From: Zea mays
Lineage: Eukaryota; Streptophyta; Magnoliopsida; Poales; Poaceae
Direction of reading: 5' to 3'
NCBI RefSeq assembly: GCF_902167145.1
Contig: NC_050100.1
Coordinates: forward strand, 186,799,439 to 186,863,438
Length of the DNA stretch: 64,000 nucleotides
Of this stretch, positions 56,233 through 64,000 are shown in pieces. A model generated the notes under the pieces. The model made no database searches. It was not told the DNA's origin and saw only the letters and a list, made by a program, of their open reading frames with translations. Position 1 is the first letter of the stretch. Each line of letters starts with the position of its first letter. The position numbers were made by a program, and so were the translations under genes.

Positions 56233-56272
56233 AATCCTACCCCCCTTAAGAGAAATCTCGTCCTCGAGATTT
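56233..56272 (-). other. PPT and adjacent hairpin of element F
   Basis: Stem AAATCTCG/CGAGATTT (56253-56272, 4-nt loop); towards the LTR on the minus strand follow TCTCTTAAGGGGGGTAGGATT and the LTR start. Same layout as D and E. Confidence 0.85.
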
Positions 56273-57567
56273 GTAAGAAAGAGGATATAGGAAGAGTGAT
56301 CTAAAATTTAGCTTTTAGTTTCTGACTAGTTCAAAAATCAAGACTTTTTTTAGTGAGTGATTAGGAGAGCATGGGTATATATATGTATGTCCACTTTATT
56401 ATGTAGGGTAGAAGATGTCTTTAGAGTATAGATAGGTTTGGTTAAGAAAGGGTAGGGTGAGGAAAGATTCTATCCAAGATTGTGAATCCTAATTCCTTTG
56501 AAGATCTATCTTGAATCTTATCCTTCCTTGATTTGATGAGGTCGAACATCTTCGATCTTCATTCTTGAAGTTTTTATCCGAATTAGGTTCATGTAGTTAG
56601 GATAACTTGTGGGTAAGGACAAATGGTTAACAGGCTGGTGGCATAAGATAAGTGTATTATGGCAACATCTAGGAGGGATGGTCACCATAAATATGCTAGT
56701 AAGTTATTTGTTCATGGGTAGTTTGGTATGATGTACTAATTTAAGTTAACACATGGCCAGCAGGGTCTAATCTATTTCACTAGTATCAACTAGTCCGTTA
56801 AGTAACTCACTTTAGATTAGATCATATTAGGTTAGATGGGATCTAGATTAGATTGGTATGACTAGTTTGACTAGATATGATCTAATTAATTTGCATTAGA
56901 TCATGGTTGTTAAACTAGGGTGGATAAGTATGCTTATTAAGATAAGATGAAATAGAATCTTTTGAGATTAGTTAGATCTATCAAGATGAGATAAGTAAAG
57001 TGGTTAGGATAAGATGAATTTATTAAGATAAGAGAAAACCTCTTAAGATAAGATGGATCTATATACATTAGGATAAGTTAAGACCTTTTGAGATAAGATA
57101 GATCTATGAGTGTAGGATAGAATCTTTTAAGATGAGATGAATCTATTAAGCTAGATACATTTTTTTTAATGAGGGATAATCCAATTTGTCTAGTTACTTT
57201 TATAAGCATTTTTTTTCTATATGTATATGCAGATGTAATTGTGGACATTACTCCACAACTAATCACACTCAATCAAAGATCCAAATCATACAAGTATCAT
57301 AAGAACAAACACTCATACAAGTATGTAATAAAATAGTTTTGATTTTGTTCCTGAGAGTAGGTCTCCTATTCCTAAAGGTCACTTTAGGTCCAGGATTTCA
57401 AAGTGTGAAATCCACATTTGTCTTTAGAAAGAAAAGGTAAGAATAATCAGAGTAAGCGGAATTAGATGAGAAAATATTAAGAAAAATTTAGAAAAGAATC
57501 AGAGTAGCAAAGGTAAGTAGATAATGGTTGTCCGGTTCTATCTAGGTTCCGTCCTACAGTCAACATT
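56273..57567 (-). other. Non-coding interior of element F
   Basis: About 1.3 kb, AT-rich. Between about 56900 and 57170 a degenerate motif built on (t)taagataagat(g/a)...atctat recurs many times on the plus strand. No gag, pol or other recognisable protein in any frame. Confidence 0.75.
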
Positions 57568-57579
57568 CCTCTGATACCA
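57568..57579 (-). other. Primer binding site of element F (initiator tRNA-Met)
   Basis: Minus strand TGGTATCAGAGG, 4 nt after the LTR edge at 57584; 11 of 12 bases match the usual site. Confidence 0.88.
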
Positions 57580-57583
57580 CTTC

Positions 57584-60500
57584 TGTAACACCCGGGTTTT
57601 AGGGGTCCAAAGCCCGGGCGTAAACATAATCACCAGGTGTGCTGGGACCAAGTCTCACACATATGATGAATCATGGCACAGGATCGAATGTCACATCTTT
57701 ACTATTTAACAGGAGTTCTATACAAAATAAATAAGTAATTACATTATAAGGAGACAACGGTCCAGCAACCCAAAGTTGACTGGGAGACGACGGCCTAGAC
57801 CACTCACGAACTCATCACAGCATCCTCCATGCGCCTCATCCTGCAGTACCTGTTCTTGACCTGTGGGGGGTGTGAGACAGCAAGAGTGAGCTCACATACG
57901 TTCATCGCTCAACAAGTTGTGGGGAATAATGTGTATGAACTCGCCAAAGGTGGGAGCTCACGTGAAGTGTAAGGCTTACCAAAGAGGATGGTTGAAGCTG
58001 AGCATTGCTTTTAAAGTTGGTCAAAATTTTATTAGCAATTACTAAGTATAAGTAAATACCAACCCAATTAAATAGTAGAACAGAAGTAACAACATCACCT
58101 GCGATGCAATGCATATGACAAATTGAATTTAAGTTCCATAAATTAATCATGTGAGGGTCCGAGCTGCTCATGACCGTGAGCACGGCTAGTATACCAGTTT
58201 TACACTCTGCAGAGGTTGCGCATCTTTACCCACAAGTCATGTTACCCATCTGCCAAGGGATCGCGACTTCCCATACACCTCTACCGAGGAGGCGAGGCAG
58301 GGTAACACTACGAGGCCTTTACAAAGTTCCACTAGCTTCAGAAAACCCGCTACAGTTTATAGGAAGCTCCAATGCAGGAATCCCTTGCAGGACCGCCATC
58401 GCAGCAAAATCCTCCCGAGGGCCTCCCTACACTGACCACTCCCCTACTGCCCTTGCCCCTTTCGGGTAAGGTAGTCCTCCACTAGCTTTCCTAATTAATC
58501 AGCCAAGGGCGTCCCATTAAACCCTTGTGGTAGCACTGTTTTCCCGGGTGGTCGCTCCATGTTCCAATTAACATAATGATCTTATCATGAACAGTAATAA
58601 TAAACAAATAATAAAAGAGTGATCATGAATAATTTATCTTCATACCCAAAACCACATAAGGCACTAGCAAGTACTACCCAAAAAGTTCAGTGGTAAACAA
58701 GGTATAAAGATAGACAAACTAGGGTAACCTATTGGGTCCCATCAGAATTAACCTATGCAGATCATTATGATTAATTAGAACATGAGTGGGTGGAAAGAAG
58801 TGATCAAGGGCACAACTTGCCTGGGACTTGAGATTCCAGATACCAGGATGATCTTCGGATGACACGTGACCTCGCACTAGTCGTAGCAATACAAACAAAT
58901 AGTGTATAGGCAAAATTAACATCACACCAGACATAATAACAAACTGCATAATATTAATCTACGCGTTGCTACGAGACTAACGTAACTGGAACGGATCAAA
59001 TCGGAGTTACAACGGAGGAGTTATGAATTTACTAGGGTTTTATGTGTTTGATACAAGATTAAATAGGATATAAAATTTAATGTGATTTTCATGTCAAAAC
59101 AGTGATACTAGATGATAAGCAATAATATTATAAAATTATAGAAATTGGAATAGATTAATTTGGACCTAGTATGAATTTTCTATGGATTATACAAGTTTTA
59201 CAATTATTTTTATACTAAAAATCAATTTCTAAATCTCATTTTCCTATTCTCTTTAATTCCTGGACTGGGCGCACTATTATCAGAAACCGCAGGGGCTAAC
59301 ACGCAAAATTGCCCAAGACTCAGGATTCCCACAGACGGACTGCGGGTTGGTTTCATAAAAGCACAGGGGTTCTTATGCAAACTAGCCATAGCGAAGGGGT
59401 ATGGAACTATTACAACCGTCCGATTAGTAATCAGTGATCCAGATTAGATCGGACCCCATTCCGAACCGGTACACGACGCCAATCGTCCGATCCAAGATCT
59501 ACGGTTAATATATTACGCGTGCCAGCGGCCCTACGATCCTAGATCTACGGCGGTGGACGAGCCCTGGCGAAGCGTTACCTTGTTTTAATCCAGCCCGCTC
59601 ATCAGAAGATCAACGGCGATCGTGTGTCGTCCTCCCCACGCCGAGACCAGGCGGTGACGCCGACGCCGTCGCGGTGGTGCCATGGCCGCAACACACAGGA
59701 TCCCCGCACAGCAGCCCAAACCTCAACGTGGATGGTGCAACACGACGAGAGTGACAAGGCGATCGAGGCAAGGGGACCCATGACGTAGTCCGTGCCCCCT
59801 GACGCACTGGCCACGGTATGAAGTGGTTCTTGCGGCGGAATCCCAAGTCCGGCGTGAAATTGCCGATGTCCCAGGCATCCCAGCCACCACGGAATGCGTC
59901 ATACGTCATCCCCGAGCCCATTAGAGTTCCGCGCCCACACCATGGAAGCCAATCGCGACTTCGGCTAGAATAGCCGCGGCGGCTCCCATCCTCTCTCTCT
60001 CTTTCTCGGTTCTTCAACTCGCGCCGGCGATGGTGCTTCCGTCTTGGATGGGATGAGGAGGAGGGGTCGCGGTCCGTGCTTTATAGCCAGAGGAACGCGG
60101 ATTTCGAAGACCCAATCCCGCCGGCACGATCGGACTTTGTTTGCGGTGTGCCGGTGATCACGCGATATCGGCGGGTTGTTGAAGATGATCCAACCTGACG
60201 TGCGGGCCCCACCGACAGAGGAACATGTTGTTACGAGCGATGGCCGGTAAGAGGATGAGCCGTGGGTCCCACCGGCAGAAGAACACCCCAGGTCGCACGC
60301 AGTACTGGGCCGAGCGGTGCGCGCCACTGGCTGACGGGCGGGGCCCATATGTCGGCGCCAATTTCTGGTTGGGCTGGCGCGCGCTGAGGAAAGCGGAAGT
60401 GGGCTAGATTGGGGACGGGCGGCCCAGTTAGGTTTTATTCTTTTCCCTTTTTATTTTCCTTTTCTTTTATCTTTTCCTTCTTTCCAAATTCAAACTTCGA

Positions 60501-60884
60501 TTTTATTTCAAACTTTGTGGCACCTTTGTACACTGACTAATTATTAAGTTTGATCATACCTACTGCAATGAAGTTATTAAATTATAATTTTATTTATTGA
60601 ATAATATTCTTTTCTCTCCTATATTTTCATGGTTTGACTTTCAAGTTAGACTTTGAATTCTATGGATCCATTGATATGCTATTAATGATACATTTATTTT
60701 ATTAAGCACAAATGCACGATCAAATAAAAACTCAGCATGATGTATGGTTTATTTAGGCGTCTTTGGGGGTATTTATTTAATCTCTTAAGTGGGGTGTTCA
60801 CATATGATGGTAAGTAGAAATAACACACATATACACAGGAATATCATTTCTTCTTTTAGGTTCTCTTACAAAGTGGGTGCTACA
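57584..60884 (-). repeat. LTR of element F (right copy, 5' LTR)
   Basis: 3301 bp; the same content as the left copy with two 1-nt insertions and one substitution noted. It would drive transcription leftwards, opposite to B's gag-pol. Confidence 0.97.
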
Positions 60885-60889
60885 CTCCG
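60885..60889. other. Target site duplication of element F, right copy
   Basis: ctccg directly after GTGCTACA. Confidence 0.97.
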
Positions 60890-62371
60890 GGGCAGATCTC
60901 CAACTGGGATAATTTGGTCCAAGCCTTTGCCGGCAATTTCCAGGGCACGTACGTGCGCCCCGAGAATTCCTGGGACCTCCGGAGCTGCCGGCAACAGCCG
61001 GGAGAGTCTCTTCGGGACTACATCCGGCGATTCTCGAAGCAGCGCACCGAGCTGCCCAACATCACCGACTCAGATGTCATCGGCGCGTTCCTTGCTGGCA
61101 CCACCTGCCGCGACCTGGTGAGCAAGTTGGGTCGCAAGACCCCCACCAGGGCGAGCGAGCTGATGGACATCGCCACCAAGTTCGCCTCTAGCCAGGAGGC
61201 GGACGAGGCCATCTTCCAAAAGGACAAGCAGCCCCAGGGCCGCCCGTCGGAAGAGGCCCCCGAGGCGTCTACTCCGTGCGGCGCCAAAAAGAAAGGCAAG
61301 AAGAAGTCGCAAGCGAAACGCGACACCGCCGACGCGGACCTTGTCGCCGCCGCCGAGTACAAGAACCCTCGGAAGCCCCCCGGAGGTGCTAACCTCTTCG
61401 ACAAGATGCTCAAGGAGCCGTGCCCCTACCATCAGGGGCCCGTCAAGCACACCCTCGAGGAGTGCGTCATGCTTCGGCGCCACTTCCACAAGGCCAGGCC
61501 ACCCGCAGAGGGTGGCAGGGCCCGCGACGACGACAAAAGGGAAGACCACCAAGCAGGAGAGTTCCCTGAGGTCCGCGACTGCTTCATGATCTACGGAGGG
61601 CATGCGGCGAATGCCTTGGCTCGGCATCGCAAGCAAGAGCGCCGGGAAGTCTGCTCGGTGAAGGTGGCGGCGCCAGTCTACCTAGACTGGTCCGACAAGC
61701 CCATCACCTTCGACCAAGCTGACCACCCCGACCACGTGCCGAGCCCGGGGAAATACCCGCTCGTCGTCGACCCCATCGTCGGCGACGTCAGGCTCACCAA
61801 GGTCCTGATGGATGGGGGCAGCTGCCTCAACATCATCTACGCCGAGACCCTCAGGCTCCTGCGCGTCGATCTGTCCTCCGTCCGAGTAGGCGCTGCGCCC
61901 TTCCACGGGATCATTCCTGGGAAGCGCGTCCAGCCCCTCGGACGGCTCGACCTTCCCGTCTGCTTCGGAACGCCCTCCAACTTCCGAAGGGAGATTTTGA
62001 CGTTCGAGGTGGTCGGGTTCCGAGGAACCTACCACGCGGTGCTGGGGAGGCCATGCTACACGAAGTTCATGGCCGTCCCCAACTACACCTACCTGAAGCT
62101 CAAGATGTCGGGCCCCAACGGGGTCATCACCGTCGGCCCCACGTACAAACACGCGTTCGAATGCGACGTGGAGTGCGTGGAGTACACCGAGGCCCTCGCC
62201 GAGTCCGAGGCCCTCATCGCCGACATGGAGAACCTCTCCAAAGAGGTGCCGGACGTGAAGCGACATGCCGGCAACTTCGAGCCAGCGGAGACGGTTAAGG
62301 CCGTCCCTCTCGACCCCAGTGGCGACACCTCCAAGCAGATCCGGATCGGTTCCGGGCTCGACCCCAAATAG
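60890..62371 (+). pseudogene. gag: Gag-protease of element B, part after the F insertion
   Basis: Resumes in the exact frame of 52933 (GQISNWDNLVQAF). Contains the end of the gag domain (DYIRRFSKQRTELP), a Lys-rich stretch, a Cys/His cluster (CPYHQGPVKHTLEEC) near 61420 and a protease motif VLMDGGSCLN near 61810. Open to TAG at 62369-62371, the same position and context (LDPK, then EAVLVDF) as in A. Apart from F it looks undamaged here. Confidence 0.9.
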
Positions 62372-64000
62372 GAAGCAGTGCTCGTCGACTTTCTCCGCGC
62401 AAACGCCGACGTCTTTGCGTGGAGTCCCTCGGACATGCCCGGCATACCGAGGGATGTCGCCGAGCACTCGCTGGATATTCGGGCCGGAGCCCGACCCGTC
62501 AGGCAGCCTCTGCGCCGATTCGACGAGGAGAAGCGCAGAGTGATAGGCGAGGAGATCCACAAGCTAATGGCAGCAGGGTTCATCAAAGAGGTATTCCATC
62601 CCGAATGGCTTGCCAACCCTGTGCTTGTGAGAAAGAAAGGGGGGAAATGGCGGATGTGTGTAGACTACACTGGTCTCAACAAAGCATGTCCGAAGGTTCC
62701 CTACCCTCTACCTCGCATCGATCAAATCGTGGATTCCACTGCTGGGTGCGAAACCCTGTCCTTCCTCGATGCCTACTCAGGGTATCACCAAATCCGGATG
62801 AAAGAGTCCGACCAGCTCGCGACTTCTTTCATCACGCCCTTCAGCATGTATTGCTATGTCACCATGCCGTTCAGTTTGAGGAATGCGGGCGCGACGTACC
62901 AGCGGTGCATGAACCATGTGTTCGGTGAACACATCGGTCGCACAGTCGAGGCCTACGTCGATGACATCGTAGTCAAGACAAGGAAGGCTTCCAACCTCCT
63001 CTCCGACCATGAAGTGACATTCCGGTGTCTCAAAGCGAAAGGCGTCAAGCTCAATCCTGAGAAGTGTGTCTTCGGGGTGCCCCGAGGCATGCTCTTGGGG
63101 TTCATCGTCTCCGAGCGGGGCATCGAAGCCAACCCGGAGAAGATCGCAGCCATCACCAACATGGGGCCCATCAAGGACTTAAAAGGTGTACAGAGGGTCA
63201 TGGGATGTCTCGCGGCCCTGAGCCGGTTCATCTCACGCCTCGGCGAAAGAGGTCTGCCTCTGTACCGCCTGTTAAGGAAGGCCGAGTGCTTCACTTGGAC
63301 CCCTGAGGCCGAGGAAGCTCTCGGGGACCTGAAGGCGCTCCTCACCAAGGCGCCTATCTTGGTACCCCCAGCTGATGGAGAAGCCCTCTTGGTCTACGTC
63401 GCCGCGACCACTCAGGTGGTTAGCGCCGCGATTGTGGTCGAGAGGCAAGAAGAGGGGCATGCATTGCCCGTTCAGAGGCCAGTTTACTTCGTCAGCGAGG
63501 TACTGTCCGAAACCAAGATCCGCTACCCACAAGTACAGAAGCTGCTGTACGCAGTGATCCTGACAAGGCGGAAGTTGCGACACTACTTCGAGTCTCACCC
63601 GGTAACTGTGGTGTCATCCTTCCCCCTGGGGGAGATCATCCAGTGCCGAGAGGCCTCGGGCAGGATCGCAAAGTGGGCGGTGGAAATCATGGGCGAGACC
63701 ATCTCGTTCACGCCCCGGAAGGCCATCAAGTCCCAGGTATTGGCGGACTTCGTAGCCGAATGGGTCGACACCCAGCTGCCGACGGCTCCGATCCAACCGG
63801 AGCTCTGGACCATGTTTTTCGACGGGTCGCTGATGAAGACGGGAGCCGGCGCGGGCCTGCTCTTCATCTCGCCCCTCGGGAAACACCTACGCTACGTGCT
63901 ACACCTCCATTTCCCGGCGTCCAACAATGTGGCTGAGTACGAAGCTCTGATCAACGGACTGCGAATCGCCATCGAGCTAGGGGTCCGACGCCTCGACGCT
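62372..64000 (+). CDS. pol: RT, RNase H and second RNase H of element B (runs off window)
   Basis: The Gag-Pro frame stays open for 543 codons after the amber codon, with no stop before the window edge. [34 protein letters not shown] (Ser where A has Gly) and YVDDIVVKT; RNase H after VYVAATTQ; second RNase H with FFDGS and NNVAEYEAL. The integrase is outside. Without an ATG near the start it would need readthrough of the amber codon or another way to be translated. Confidence 0.9.

Larger units (their letters stand above)
52934..60884 (-). mobile_element. Element F: LARD-like non-autonomous LTR retrotransposon
   Basis: 7951 bp with perfect TSDs (ctccg). LTRs are 3299 bp (52934-56232) and 3301 bp (57584-60884). 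The 1351-bp interior has PBS and PPT but no gag or pol remnant on either strand. PBS type, termini (TGTAGCACCC ... GGGTGTTACA on the minus strand), the PPT-side hairpin and the U5 module link it to the D/E type, which may supply proteins in trans. I found three LTR differences: an extra C near 59798, T/C near 55767 versus 60416, and an extra G near 60768. Very young insertion. Confidence 0.95.
49433..64000 (+). mobile_element. Element B: Tat-lineage Ty3/gypsy retrotransposon, same family as A (3' end outside window), hosting F
   Basis: Plus strand. LTR 49433-51105, PBS 51108-51125, Gag from 51166, interrupted by F at 52933, Gag-Pro from 60890 to 62371, pol to the window edge in the second RNase H. 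Protein-level agreement with A is very high. A and B lie head to head as an inverted pair about 8.8 kb apart. Confidence 0.93.

Noticed and set aside
1..64000. Host protein genes, tRNA or rRNA genes
   Set aside because: All coding signals trace to retroelements; tRNA-like words are only PBS sequences of 12-18 nt.

Overview
The window looks like intergenic heterochromatin of a large grass genome, almost certainly Zea (maize or teosinte). No host gene, rRNA or tRNA was found. Nearly every base can be assigned to a nest of LTR retrotransposons. LTR edges, primer binding sites (PBS), polypurine tracts (PPT) and, for three elements, perfect 5-bp target site duplications (TSDs) show who inserted into whom. 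Family lineages are inferred from protein motifs and PBS type; exact maize family names are not asserted.

The main stack, oldest to youngest: H, a Sirevirus-type Ty1/copia element on the minus strand (47571-49432), is interrupted by G, a Ty3/gypsy element on the minus strand with a tRNA-Lys-like PBS (46034-47570). G is interrupted by C, a plus-strand Sirevirus (40620-46033). C is interrupted by A, a minus-strand Tat-lineage gypsy element with a tRNA-Arg-type PBS (before 1 to 40619). A is interrupted by D, a minus-strand Tekay/Del-type chromovirus with 4.0-kb LTRs (3818-30209, TSD gcctg). D is interrupted in its right LTR by E, a plus-strand chromovirus with 3.2-kb LTRs (16802-29485, TSD ttgaa). 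On the right, B, a second copy of A's family on the plus strand (49433 to beyond 64000), sits in H and is itself interrupted by F (52934-60884, TSD ctccg). F has 3.3-kb LTRs but only about 1.35 kb of non-coding interior, so it is a LARD-like non-autonomous element.

D, E and F have almost identical LTR pairs and are very young. A's LTRs differ clearly and C, G and H are decayed. D and E are each one nonsense codon away from a continuous gag-pol frame, and both carry an extra ORF between PBS and gag. A carries a spliced, five-exon antisense gene with its own TATA box between pol and its 3' LTR; D landed in exon 2 of that gene. A's integrase core has been cut out.

The most interesting signal is in the extra ORFs of D and E. 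Both begin with a stretch resembling the N-terminal tail of histone H3. The ARKS motif (H3K9 context) is kept, while the other tail lysines are replaced. The same elements encode an integrase with a C-terminal chromodomain-like segment, the class of module that reads H3K9 methylation, so element-encoded mimic and reader may work together. Also notable: splice-acceptor-like sequence directly before the gag ATG in both elements, two hairpin modules (in U5 and beside the PPT) shared by D, E and F, and an amber codon at the protease-RT boundary shared by A and B.
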